DNA from: Halobacteriales archaeon QS_6_64_34
GTDB taxonomy: Archaea; Halobacteriota; Halobacteria; Halobacteriales; Haloarculaceae
Direction: 5' to 3'
Length of the DNA stretch: 64,000 nucleotides
Assembly (NCBI GenBank): GCA_003020925.1
Contig: PXRT01000013.1
Span: 146,520 to 210,519, forward strand
Shown here one piece after another: positions 8,976-18,372 of the stretch; position 1 is the first letter of the stretch, and each line of letters opens with the position of its first letter. Made by a program: the position numbers and the translations under genes. Below the pieces are notes generated by a model that searched no databases, was not told the origin of the DNA, and saw only the letters and a program-made list of their open reading frames with translations.

Positions 8976-10274
8976 ATGCGCCTCATCCAGCTCGCGCTTC
9001 CCGAAGAGACTGTCCCGGGTATCGAACGAACACTGGAACGTGAAGAGATAGATTACTACTGTACCCCCGAGACTGACACCCGTAAATACGATACGGTCGT
9101 CAATTTCTCCGTCGAGACGCCCGAGGTCGAGCCGGTTCTGAACCAACTCTACGAGGCCGGCCTGAGCGGCGACGACCACGGTATCATCATCGACGTCGAA
9201 ACCGACCTCTTCGAACACGTCCGACGCACCCGCGAATCCGACTCCAAGATGGGACCGAACGCCCGCATCGCGGACGCCGAACTCCGGGCGGAAGCGGACA
9301 ATCAGATAATGGACCTACACTCGTTCGTCCAGATGACCGTCCTGAGCGCCCTCGTCGCGACCATCGGCCTGATTCTGGACTCGGCAGCCGTCATCATCGG
9401 TGCGATGGTCATCGCCCCCCTGCTCGGGCCCGCCCTGAGTTCCACCGTCGGAACCGTCCTCGACGACCAGGAGCTGTTCTGGAGGGGCATCCGCTATCAG
9501 TTCTTGGGCGTCGCCGTCTCCGTCGGGAGCGCCGCGCTGTTCGCCTGGTCGCTCCGGACGCTGTCGATAGCGCCGCCCGGACTGGCCGTCACCGACACCG
9601 CACAGATTGCGGAGCGGTTGTCACCGGACATCCTCTCGCTCATCCTCGCGCTCGCGGCGGGCGCAGCGGGCGTGTTGAGCCTCGCGACGCGGACCAAAAG
9701 CGCCATTGTCGGCGTGATGATAGCGGCCGCGCTCGTCCCGCCCGCGGCGACGTCCGGGCTCGGTATCGCCTGGGGCTACCCTGTCGTCGCGACGGACGCG
9801 GCTATCCTCGTACTGGTGAACCTGCTCGCGGTCAACCTCGCCGGCCTGGCGGTGTTCTGGTATCTCGGCTACCGCCCGCCGACGTGGCTCGGCGTCAGGC
9901 ACGGTCGGAAGACGGTACTCAAACGGTCGACGGTCCTCCTGGTCGTCCTGCTCGCCGTCTCGGTCCCGCTGTGGGTGAACACGAATTCGAAGATTCAGGG
10001 GGCACAGCTGGAAGACCGGATTGAGACGAGCGTTCGTGACGTGGTCGACCAGCCGCGATACGCCGCCGTCGAGGTAGAGGCCGTGCAGGTTCGGACGGAC
10101 CCGTCGGACATCACCCACGAGCCGGACCAAGCCGTCGTCGTCCTGGGTGTGCCTCCCGACGCACACTACCCGCAGCTATCGACGGTCGTCGGCGACGCGA
10201 TTACCGCACAGACAGACCGGGATATCGCCGTCCGGGTGGAGTACGTCCACGTGGAAGAGCACGCAGCGAGCTAA
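8976..10274 (+). CDS. TIGR00341/DUF389 family membrane protein
   Basis: MRLIQLALPEETVPGIERTL...ATIGLILDSAAVIIGAMVIAPLLGP. Confidence 0.85.
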   Translation: MRLIQLALPEETVPGIERTLEREEIDYYCTPETDTRKYDTVVNFSVETPEVEPVLNQLYEAGLSGDDHGIIIDVETDLFEHVRRTRESDSKMGPNARIADAELRAEADNQIMDLHSFVQMTVLSALVATIGLILDSAAVIIGAMVIAPLLGPALSSTVGTVLDDQELFWRGIRYQFLGVAVSVGSAALFAWSLRTLSIAPPGLAVTDTAQIAERLSPDILSLILALAAGAAGVLSLATRTKSAIVGVMIAAALVPPAATSGLGIAWGYPVVATDAAILVLVNLLAVNLAGLAVFWYLGYRPPTWLGVRHGRKTVLKRSTVLLVVLLAVSVPLWVNTNSKIQGAQLEDRIETSVRDVVDQPRYAAVEVEAVQVRTDPSDITHEPDQAVVVLGVPPDAHYPQLSTVVGDAITAQTDRDIAVRVEYVHVEEHAAS

Positions 10275-10283
10275 CGCGCCCAG

Positions 10284-11657
10284 TCAGTACTTCGGCTCGG
10301 CGCCGGTGACCGCGTAGATGTCATCCATAATGGCGTCGCGTTCGCGCTGCCACGCCTCGAAGCCGTCGCGGTCGGTCGGATAGGACTCGTAGTGGCCGAG
10401 CAGCCGGTCGGCGGCTTTCTTCGTCCGATAGAGGTCCCGGATAGTGCCCCAGTGGCCGAAGGTCTTGGCGGCCATCTTGAGTTTGAGGCCCAGCCCCACG
10501 TCGGCCGACCCGTCGTACAGCGCCTCGGCGAGTTTCTCGCCCGGAATCGAGGCGAGCAGCGCCATCAGGTCGTCGATGTCGTAGGCGGTGGTGAAGATAT
10601 TGTAGACGTCGAGCGCGGCGTATCGCGCCCCGAAGTCGTTCATCACGTTGACGTTGTACTCCCAGAGGGCCGCCTCGTCGTCGGTGCGGTCGTCCTCGAT
10701 GGCGTCGATGGCCTGCTCGGCGGCGTACTTGCCGGCGTAGGCCGCGCCGGCGATGCCGCCGCCGGTGGTGGGGTTGACGTGGCCCGCCGCATCGCCGACG
10801 GCCATGTAGCCCGGCGCGACAGCCGAGTCGTACGGTCGCCGCGTGGGCAGGGCTGCGCCGAGCTTGTCGGTGACCTCGGCGCCCTCGAACTCCTCCCGGC
10901 CCCGGAGGTCCCGCCTGAGGTCGTCGACCAGTTCCATCGGCTCCTCGTTCATCTGGAACCCCAGCCCGGCGTTGATTTCCGTGCCCGTTCGCGGGAAATA
11001 CCAGAGGTAGCCCGCCGACCGCTCGGTGGGCTTGAACACGAGGGCGTCGTCCCACTCGACGGGTTCCTCTACCTCGACGATTTCCCGGTAGGCCGAGCAG
11101 AACTGGGAGTAGCGGACGTTCGTATCGAAGGTGGCGTCCTCGAAGTCGGTCTTGTCCTGTAGCAGTGAGAGCGCCCCGGCGCCGTCGATGACGATGTCGG
11201 CGTCGTAGGTGACCGGCTCGCCCTTGCGAATCGCGTCGAGCCCGGTGACAGTGCCGTCGTCGGTCTGGCGCACGTTCTTGACGATGGTGTCGTAGTGAAA
11301 CTGTGTGCCGGAGTCGTCGGCGCCCTCGATGAGACAGCGGCCGTACTCCCACCGGTCGATGACGGCCAGTTCACCGGGCACGGGAATCTCCAGGACCGTA
11401 TCCTCCTGGGGAATCTCGAAGCGGCCGTGGTCGACGTCAGTGTTGGTGAAGGCGGGTTCGAGCCGGGATTTGGGGATGGCCTCGGGGAAGTCGCTGGCCC
11501 CCTTCAGCGCGTCCCCGCAGGCGATGTGGCCCGCCTCCTCGGCGTCCTTGCGCTCGACGACGACGACGTCGTAGCCGGCGTCGGCGACCGTCGCGGCGGC
11601 GTAACAGCCCGACGTCCCCGCCCCGACGACGGCCACGTCGTACTGGTGTGTGGTCAT
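10284..11657 (-). CDS. Geranylgeranyl reductase family FAD-dependent oxidoreductase (digeranylgeranylglycerophospholipid reductase-like)
   Basis: YDVAVVGAGTSGCYAAATVADAGYDVVVVE...APGYMAVGDAAGHVNPTTGGGI. Confidence 0.85.
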   Translation of the reverse strand: MTTHQYDVAVVGAGTSGCYAAATVADAGYDVVVVERKDAEEAGHIACGDALKGASDFPEAIPKSRLEPAFTNTDVDHGRFEIPQEDTVLEIPVPGELAVIDRWEYGRCLIEGADDSGTQFHYDTIVKNVRQTDDGTVTGLDAIRKGEPVTYDADIVIDGAGALSLLQDKTDFEDATFDTNVRYSQFCSAYREIVEVEEPVEWDDALVFKPTERSAGYLWYFPRTGTEINAGLGFQMNEEPMELVDDLRRDLRGREEFEGAEVTDKLGAALPTRRPYDSAVAPGYMAVGDAAGHVNPTTGGGIAGAAYAGKYAAEQAIDAIEDDRTDDEAALWEYNVNVMNDFGARYAALDVYNIFTTAYDIDDLMALLASIPGEKLAEALYDGSADVGLGLKLKMAAKTFGHWGTIRDLYRTKKAADRLLGHYESYPTDRDGFEAWQRERDAIMDDIYAVTGAEPKY

Positions 11658-11788
11658 GCACTCCCGTCCTCCTCGGAGCGCAAAAATCGTTCCGAATGGT
11701 GGCGTTCGAGCACGAGAACTATCTCGACGTTCAACCGATTCACATACCCCGTCACTTTCATACCGACTGGAACAGTAGATACGAACAC

Positions 11789-12109
11789 ATGAGTACCGGG
11801 ATTGAACCGACCATCACGCTCACCGAATCCGACGAGTGGTGGATTGCCCGCGATACTGAAACCGGCGTTACATCGCAGGGGAAAACGCCTAAAAGTGCCC
11901 TCGATAACCTCGACGAGGCACTAGCTGGCTACCGCGGCGAGGGCAATGCTCCCAGCGACGACGAATTGCGTGAACTCGGCATCGACCCCTCGAACAATAC
12001 GTCCGGAAGCATAGACGAACTGGACACGGGGACGCTGCGGAGCATCGGTAAGCAGGCCGGGATGAAAGATTTTGATGCGTTCCGTGATTGGATAGAGCGC
12101 AACTCCTGA
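11789..12109 (+). CDS. HicB-like antitoxin domain protein with C-terminal extension
   Basis: TITLTESDEWWIARDTETGVTSQGKTPKSALDNLDEALAGY, HicB-type RNase H-like N-terminus; no HicA ORF adjacent. Confidence 0.7.
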   Translation: MSTGIEPTITLTESDEWWIARDTETGVTSQGKTPKSALDNLDEALAGYRGEGNAPSDDELRELGIDPSNNTSGSIDELDTGTLRSIGKQAGMKDFDAFRDWIERNS

Positions 12110-12179
12110 TACTGGTGGCTGTAAGTTCGGAAAGATATTCGCCACCGCGAATCCTTTCAGTTTGTTACAGCCATCAGTA
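12110..12179. mobile_element. 70-bp palindromic MITE-like element related to the 80-bp family
   Basis: TIR TACTGGTGGCTGTAA / TTACAGCCATCAGTA; inner arms GGAAAG..ATTCGC/GCGAAT..CTTTC; flanked by TGA (12107-12109, 12180-12182). Confidence 0.75.
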
Positions 12180-12279
12180 TGAGTACACCAACGTTTTATC
12201 AGCAGTCTATGCAGAAACCACGGTTGCTAGCCCGGGGCGTCGATAAAGAGTTTTGACCGGAGCCGGCAAACCCGAGAGC

Positions 12280-12603
12280 ATGACCGACTACACCGTCTCC
12301 TTCGTCGGGACCGGCGAGGAGATAACGGTCTCCGAGAAAGAGACCATCCTCTCGCGCTGTATCGAGGAGGGCATCGCCCAGGAGTACTCCTGTCGCGTGG
12401 GGATGTGTCTGGCCTGTTCGGCCGAAATTCTCTCCGGCGAGGTCGTCCAGCCGGCGGCGCGCGGGCTCACCGACGAGGAGCGGGAACACTACGCGCTGAC
12501 CTGTATGGCCCGGCCCGCGTCGGACCTCGAACTGGACCGCGGGAAGTACCCGCCCAGCATCGAGGGCGACGCGACCGATGCGGCCGTTGCGGACGACGAT
12601 TAG
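12280..12603 (+). CDS. 2Fe-2S ferredoxin
   Basis: CRIEEG..EYSCRVGMCLACSAEILSGEVVQP...YALTCMARP; plant-type 2Fe-2S ligand pattern. Confidence 0.88.
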   Translation: MTDYTVSFVGTGEEITVSEKETILSRCIEEGIAQEYSCRVGMCLACSAEILSGEVVQPAARGLTDEEREHYALTCMARPASDLELDRGKYPPSIEGDATDAAVADDD

Positions 12604-12841
12604 CGGGGCTGAGAGTGGAACGAACGGCCTCGGCACGTGCGAACGGGAAACGAAGTGGCCGGTGAGCAGAGAGACTCCCAGCAGCGCGAGAGGTCCCGTC
12701 CGCTCTCACTGTGTGAGTAACCCACACAGTTTGTCCAACTGATAGAATAGAAGGGCAGGTCATATAAGCACGTGGGCCGTAGGTAACAGTGGCACCTGCG
12801 TCAGCGGACGGCCGTCGACGACTTGACACACTCTCCCAACC

Positions 12842-13444
12842 ATGACCAGCCGTGTATACAGACTCCACTCGACACTCGAACTGCCACTGGAAGACGCGTA
12901 CGATTTCTTCGAGGACCCGGACCTACCGCCCGAAATCGCTGACGTGGATATCACCCGTCGGAACAACACGCTCATCGTGAGTGCCGTCGCGAAAGACGAA
13001 AGCATGAGCAAGTACACCCCGACAGCACAGTTGAAAGCCAGCGTGACCGAGAACCGCGTCTACGAGGAGGACCCCGAAGAGATGGGGCCGCCCGGCGCCG
13101 CCTCGACCGGCTCGGCCGGCGGCGGTCCACAGTGGGGGGCCCTCGAAGAGGAGGAGGAAGAAATCGAGTCCGAACTCGTCGAGTACGCCTGCTTCAAGGG
13201 CGACCGCGAGACGGTGCTCCAGAACACGGCGCTCCAGTACGCGATGTTCGAGGTCCTCTGTGAGGTCGCGAAAGTCGCCGAGAAGGGAACGCTGACCGCT
13301 ATCGCGGCCGTCGACGACGAGCTGGAGGCCGTCCGCATCGTGGACGGCGAGGAACACCCCGCCTCTATCAACGTGGTCGAAGACCCCGCCGACGAGGACG
13401 AGGAAGAAGGCGTCAACTGGCGGGACAACGAGTTCATCTCGTAA
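12842..13444 (+). CDS. Conserved haloarchaeal hypothetical protein (acidic, about 200 aa)
   Basis: Long ORF with haloarchaeal composition, MTSRVYRLHSTLELPLEDAYDFFEDPDLPPEIADVDITRR. Confidence 0.65.
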   Translation: MTSRVYRLHSTLELPLEDAYDFFEDPDLPPEIADVDITRRNNTLIVSAVAKDESMSKYTPTAQLKASVTENRVYEEDPEEMGPPGAASTGSAGGGPQWGALEEEEEEIESELVEYACFKGDRETVLQNTALQYAMFEVLCEVAKVAEKGTLTAIAAVDDELEAVRIVDGEEHPASINVVEDPADEDEEEGVNWRDNEFIS

Positions 13445-13651
13445 GCGTTCTCCCGCGCCCATCGAGCGATTGGCAGTTACCACACCCTTCTACGCAGTGG
13501 CGAGTTCCCCGGACCGTAGAGCGCACGCATGGCGTCCAGACGGGAGCCCATAGCGGACCCAGGACCGTCGTCGGGACAGCATGTCAGTCGCTCACACGCC
13601 TGTTGTGCATCCAAAAAGTTCTTACAACCAGTAATTATATCTCATTACACG

Positions 13652-14629
13652 ATGTCCGAAACAGCTGACTTTCCCGACTACCTCGACGTCGACTACACCG
13701 ACGGCGAGGGCGAGGACCCCGAGGAGTACCCGACCGTCAACCACAAGATAGAGAAGGCCATCGAGGTGACGAAAGGAGGCCTCGAACAGTACGAGAACCC
13801 GGTCGTCATGTGGACCGGCGGGAAGGACTCCACGCTGACGCTGTACTTCGTCAAGGAGGTCGCCGACCGCTTCGACCTCGAAGTGCCGCCGGTCGTCTTC
13901 ATCGACCACTACCAGCACTTCGACGAACTCATCGACTACGTCGAACACTGGGCCGAGGAGTGGGACCTAGACGTCATCTGGGCTCGCAACGAAGACATCG
14001 GCAACTACGTCGAGGAGAACGGGCTCACCCCCGGCGACGACATCCCCATCTCGGAGCTCTCAGAGCACAACCAGCACCACGTCCGCAACATCCTCGAATA
14101 CGAGGAGGACACCTTCCCGTTCCTGCTCGATACCTACGTCGGCAACCACCTCCTGAAGACGGTGGCACTCAACGACGCCATCGAGGAGCACGACGTCGAC
14201 GGCATCCTCTCGGGTATCCGCTGGGACGAACAGGAGTCCCGCGCCGACGAGACGTTCTTCTCGCCGCGTCACGACCCCGACATCTACCCGCCCCACGACC
14301 GCGTCCAGCCGATTCTCCAGTTCGCCGAGCCCGACGTCTGGGAGGCCTTCTGGAACTTCGTCGTCCCCGACACCGTCGAGGGCTACCCCGAAGCGGGCTA
14401 CGTCCCACAGGGCCAGGACGACCTCCCCGAGGGCATCGAGAAGGAGGACGTCCCGGTCTCGCCGAAGTACTTCGCCGGCTTCCGCTCGCTGGGCAGCGAA
14501 GTGTCGACGGACAAGTCCGCCGACGAGCCCGCCTGGCTCCAGGACATGGCCAACACGACCGAACGCGCCGGCCGCGCCCAGGACAAAGAGGACCTGATGG
14601 AGCGCCTGCGCGACCTCGGCTACATGTAA
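13652..14629 (+). CDS. Phosphoadenosine phosphosulfate reductase family protein
   Basis: VMWTGGKDSTLTLYFVKEVADRF PP-loop; DGILSGIRWDEQESRADETFFSPRHDPDIYPPHDRVQPI. Confidence 0.85.
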   Translation: MSETADFPDYLDVDYTDGEGEDPEEYPTVNHKIEKAIEVTKGGLEQYENPVVMWTGGKDSTLTLYFVKEVADRFDLEVPPVVFIDHYQHFDELIDYVEHWAEEWDLDVIWARNEDIGNYVEENGLTPGDDIPISELSEHNQHHVRNILEYEEDTFPFLLDTYVGNHLLKTVALNDAIEEHDVDGILSGIRWDEQESRADETFFSPRHDPDIYPPHDRVQPILQFAEPDVWEAFWNFVVPDTVEGYPEAGYVPQGQDDLPEGIEKEDVPVSPKYFAGFRSLGSEVSTDKSADEPAWLQDMANTTERAGRAQDKEDLMERLRDLGYM

Positions 14630-14677
14630 ATCGGTCGGCTAAACGACCCCTATCGCGGTTTTGCCGTTTTCGACTGG

Positions 14678-14915
14678 CTAGTCGTACGTCCAGTAGTTCG
14701 CCGACCCCACGTCGATACGGACGGCAGTGTTCTCCGCCCAGTCGTCCTCGTCGGCCCCGTAGCGGTCGTTGATTCGGTGCAGTATCTCGCGGCCCTCGTC
14801 GTCGTCCTCGACGACGGTGGCCGGTCCTCGTAGCTCGTGGCCAAGTGGGCAACGTGGACGCCGCTGGTGAGCAGGTCCGCGACTTCTTCGGGTATCGAGT
14901 CGGGTATACGCCAGC
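14678..14915 (-). pseudogene. Pyridoxamine 5'-phosphate oxidase-family remnant (internal deletion plus frameshift)
   Basis: N-terminal piece IPDSIPEEVADLLTSGVHVAHLATSYEDRP joined out of frame to C-terminal piece TVVEDDDEGREILHRINDRYGADEDDWAENTAVRIDVGSANYWTYD*. Confidence 0.6.
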
Positions 14916-14966
14916 TACGGCCTGACGGCCCAAGAAAGGGTTAGTCGGACTACCGTCCTGTGTCGC

Positions 14967-15167
14967 TCACTCGAGGACCCGGTACTGCTCCCCGTCACGT
15001 TCCAGTCGACCGTTGGCAACGGCGATTTTCAGCGCCCGCTCGACCTCGCGCTTGTCGACAGTCGTTGCGCCCATCAGCGAATTGACCTGGGCGCGCGAAC
15101 ACCAGCCCTCGTCCCCTGCAGCGTCCGCGACGGTTTCGACGACGCGGTCCGCGATATCGCTCGGCAT
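14967..15167 (-). CDS. Small haloarchaeal winged-helix-like protein (66 aa)
   Basis: MPSDIADRVVETVADAAGDEGWCSRAQVNSLMGATTVDKREVERALKIAVANGRLERDGEQYRVLE. Confidence 0.55.
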   Translation of the reverse strand: MPSDIADRVVETVADAAGDEGWCSRAQVNSLMGATTVDKREVERALKIAVANGRLERDGEQYRVLE

Positions 15168-15202
15168 AGCCGGAGTGGACGAGCGCCACCCACTTGATTG
15201 TC

Positions 15203-15361
15203 AGGGGGGCTCGCTGCGCTCCTCGGCCTTCGGCCTGTGGTGCTTACGTCGCCCGCCTTCCCGAAGCCAGCCACCGGGAGAGCGAGCTCTCCCGAGCAGT
15301 CGAACGGAGTGAGTGAAGCGCGCAGCGAGTCACAGTAGTCGAGCGGTCGGGGGCTTTCTGG
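15203..15361 (+). repeat. Degenerate family-A repeat copy
   Basis: Shares ggggggctcgctgcgctcctcggccttcggcctg...cagtcgaacggagtgagtgaagcgcgcagcgagt..gtcgagcggtcgggggctttctggct with the copies at 53664 and 63057. Confidence 0.8.
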
Positions 15362-15520
15362 CTGTTGCTCGTCGTGGCGCTGCTTACGACCCTGGTCCCC
15401 GACCGCGCCCCGGCGGGCGAGGGCGGGCTCGTGCTGGCGCTGGTCGACCCGCTACGTCCTGACCGGCGCCGCGCTCTACCACCGGACCGGCGATATCCCC
15501 GGCTCGCTGGCCCAGTGACG
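15362..15520 (+). pseudogene. C-terminal remnant of a membrane protein, frameshifted and truncated at the repeat
   Basis: Frame a: LLLVVALLTTLVPDRAPAGEGGLVLALVDPL; frame b: YVLTGAALYHRTGDIPGSLAQ* with no start codon context. Confidence 0.4.
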
Positions 15521-15525
15521 AGCCG

Positions 15526-17595
15526 CTATCGGGCGTCCTCGATGGCCTCCAGCACTTTGGGGTTCTCGATGCTTGACATGTCCCCGCGTTCTTCGCCGCG
15601 ATAGACGGCGCCGATGGCCCGCCGGAGTATCTTCCCGCTTTGGGTCTTCGGGAACGCGTCGACGAACAGCACCTCGCGAGGGCGGAACGGCTTACCGAGC
15701 CGGTCGCCGACGGTCGTGCTAACGCTCTCTCGCAGGCTGTCTGTGGGGTCGCGGTCCGGTTCGAGGACGACGTAGAGCACGACCGCCGTGCCCGTCGTCT
15801 CGTCGGGAACGCCCACCGCAGCAGCCTGGTTGACGGCGGGGTGGTCCATCGCCGCCCCCTCGACCTCCGCTGGCCCGACCTTCCGACCCGCGACGTTGAG
15901 CGCGTCGTCGGCCCGCCCGTGGAGAAACCAGAGCCCGTCGTCGTCTCGCTGGGCCCAGTCGCCGTGGTTCCACAGGTCGTCCCACCGTGACCAGTACTCC
16001 CCGACGTAGCGCTCGTCGCCGGACCAGAGGGATTTCGTCATCGAGGGACAGGCATCACGGGCGACGAGATAGCCGCGTTCGCCCGTCTCGGCGATTGACT
16101 CGCCGACCTCGTCGACGATGTCGACGTCCATCCCCAGTCCCGGGCCGCCCAGCGTACAGGGTTTGAGCTCCTGGATGGGCATCGGCATCAGGAAACAGCC
16201 CATGATTTCCGTGCCGCCGGAGATGTTGATGATGGGACAGTCGCCGGTGCCGACCGCTTCGTAGAACCACTGCCAGCTCTCGGGGTCCCAGGGCTCGCCG
16301 GTCGAGCCGAGCAGGCGCAGCGAGGACAGGTCGTGGCCTTCGAGCCACTCGTCGCCCTGCTTGCGCAGCGCCCGGATGGCGGTCGGCGAGACGCCGAAGA
16401 CGGTGAGGTCGTGGCGGTCTATCATCTCCCAGTAGCGGTCCGGGTCGGGGTGGTCGGGCGCGCCCTCGTACATGAAGACGGTGCCACCCAGCGCGTGGTT
16501 TCCGAGCAGGGTCCAGGGGCCCATCATCCAGCCGATGTCGCTGACCCAGAAGAAGCGGTCGCCGGGTTTGTGGTCGAACCCGAAGTAAATCTCCTTGGCC
16601 GCCTGCACGAGCGCCCCCGCGTGCGTATGAACGATGCCTTTGGGCTCACCGGTGGTGCCCGAGGAGTACAGCAGCATCGACTCCTGACCGCTCGGCAGTG
16701 ATTTCGTCCCGTAGCTGTCCGGCTGTGAGCCGATGGCGTCGGTCCACCACTCGTCGCGGTGGGTCCAGGTGAGCGTCGCCTCGGGGTCGTCCGCGATGCC
16801 GGCCCGGTCGTACACGACGACGTGTTCGACCCCGTCGCCGTCGACCCGACCCCGGGCCTGTTCGATGGCCGCGTCCGCAGTGTCTTTCAGTTCGACCGTC
16901 GAGCCCCGGCGGTAGAAGCCGTCGCCGGTAAAGAGCACTGAGCAGTCAGCGTCCGCGAGCCGCGTCGCCGTGGCGTCGACGCCAAAGCCGGAGAAGATTG
17001 GCACCGCGATAGCCCCGGCCTTCAGACAGCCATAGAAGATGCTCGTCACCTCGGGGACCATCGGCATGTAGAGGCCGACGGTGTCGCCCGTCTCCACGCC
17101 CACGGACTCGAGATAGTTGGCGACTCGGTTGCTCCCTTCGTGGAGGTCGTGGTAGGTGACCTGGCGCACGTCGCCGGGTTCGCCCTCCCAGATGAGCGCG
17201 ACCTGGTTGCGTACATCGGTGTCGGGCGCCGCGTGGCGGTCCACGGCGTTGTGGGCCGCGTTCAGTTGCCCACGGGGATACCAGTTCGTGAACTGCGGCC
17301 CGTCGAAGGTCTCCGTTTCGCCATCGGCCGTCTCGACGGTGTGCGTCTCCGTCTCGCGGACCGCGTCGTAGTTCTGGAAAAATTCGACCTGAAGGTAGTC
17401 GACGAGTTCGTCCCAGAACCAGTCGACGCCGCTCTCGGGGACACCCTCGATATCCGTCGTCGTCCGTCGCACCAGTTCCTCGTAGTCCTCGATACCGAAC
17501 GTCTGCATGAACTGCCAGACGTTGGTCGATTCCACGAACTCCCGCGTGGGCTCGTGGACGACACGGTCCAGTTGCTCAAGTGACTCGGGGGCCAT
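15526..17595 (-). CDS. AMP-dependent synthetase/ligase (acyl-CoA synthetase, acetyl-CoA synthetase-like)
   Basis: SMLLYSSGTTGEPKGIVHTHAG; FLHGRADDALNVAGRKVGPAEVE; KTQSGKILRR. Confidence 0.9.
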   Translation of the reverse strand: MAPESLEQLDRVVHEPTREFVESTNVWQFMQTFGIEDYEELVRRTTTDIEGVPESGVDWFWDELVDYLQVEFFQNYDAVRETETHTVETADGETETFDGPQFTNWYPRGQLNAAHNAVDRHAAPDTDVRNQVALIWEGEPGDVRQVTYHDLHEGSNRVANYLESVGVETGDTVGLYMPMVPEVTSIFYGCLKAGAIAVPIFSGFGVDATATRLADADCSVLFTGDGFYRRGSTVELKDTADAAIEQARGRVDGDGVEHVVVYDRAGIADDPEATLTWTHRDEWWTDAIGSQPDSYGTKSLPSGQESMLLYSSGTTGEPKGIVHTHAGALVQAAKEIYFGFDHKPGDRFFWVSDIGWMMGPWTLLGNHALGGTVFMYEGAPDHPDPDRYWEMIDRHDLTVFGVSPTAIRALRKQGDEWLEGHDLSSLRLLGSTGEPWDPESWQWFYEAVGTGDCPIINISGGTEIMGCFLMPMPIQELKPCTLGGPGLGMDVDIVDEVGESIAETGERGYLVARDACPSMTKSLWSGDERYVGEYWSRWDDLWNHGDWAQRDDDGLWFLHGRADDALNVAGRKVGPAEVEGAAMDHPAVNQAAAVGVPDETTGTAVVLYVVLEPDRDPTDSLRESVSTTVGDRLGKPFRPREVLFVDAFPKTQSGKILRRAIGAVYRGEERGDMSSIENPKVLEAIEDAR

Positions 17596-17717
17596 AGTAT
17601 GGGAGTTCGTCCCACACAACCAAGTAAGTGCCCGGCACTGGCGGCCAGAACGCGTTGACAAGCACGCCGGTCGGTCCCCCGGAAACCCTTTTGCACCGGG
17701 ACAGCCAAGGTCCGGAC

Positions 17718-18302
17718 ATGTACGTCCGGGATGCGAAAAACCGAGAGGAGGTCTGGTTGCTGGACCACATCGAGGAGATGGGGCTGGACGAGACGAACTT
17801 CCGTTCCCGCGACTACGTCATCGCCATCGACGAACACGACAACCGGAAGGCCGGGTTCGGCCGCATCAGAATCCACAAACCCGACGACGGCGACCCCATC
17901 TGTGAACTCACGAGCATCGGCGTCCTCCCGGAGTGGCGCGGCCAGGGCGTCGGCGCCCACGTCATCGAGCGCCTCGTCGAGTACGCCTCCGACGAGGGGT
18001 TCGACGTGGTCTACTCGCTGACCGGCGCCGACCGCTATCTCACACAGTTCGGGTTCGAACGCATCGACGAGTCGGAACTGCCCGACCGGCTACAGGAGCG
18101 ACTGGAGACCAAACGCGAGAACATCCAACCCGACGCCGTCCCGATGCGGGTGGCCCACGACGACTTCCGGGTCCCGCCGCGCTTTCGCGAGCGGTTCAAG
18201 AACGCCTCGGCCCACGAACCCGAGCCCGAACCCGAAGACACCGCCGAGGACTTCGGTATCGACCCCGACGAAGCGACCTACAAGTACGACACTGGACGAT
18301 AG
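17718..18302 (+). CDS. GNAT family N-acetyltransferase
   Basis: ICELTSIGVLPEWRGQGVGAHVIERLVEYA, GNAT motif A. Confidence 0.85.
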   Translation: MYVRDAKNREEVWLLDHIEEMGLDETNFRSRDYVIAIDEHDNRKAGFGRIRIHKPDDGDPICELTSIGVLPEWRGQGVGAHVIERLVEYASDEGFDVVYSLTGADRYLTQFGFERIDESELPDRLQERLETKRENIQPDAVPMRVAHDDFRVPPRFRERFKNASAHEPEPEPEDTAEDFGIDPDEATYKYDTGR

Positions 18303-18372
18303 TTGTTTCTGGATTTGGTGGGTTCGGGACGGCATCTGTCTCTCCGACGGTGTTTCTTGACCGTCCCTTTCA

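Noticed and set aside
10321-11352. 343-aa Arg/Gly-rich ORF on the minus strand
   Set aside because: Overlaps the FAD oxidoreductase in another frame; Arg-rich composition is typical of shadow ORFs in high-GC haloarchaeal DNA
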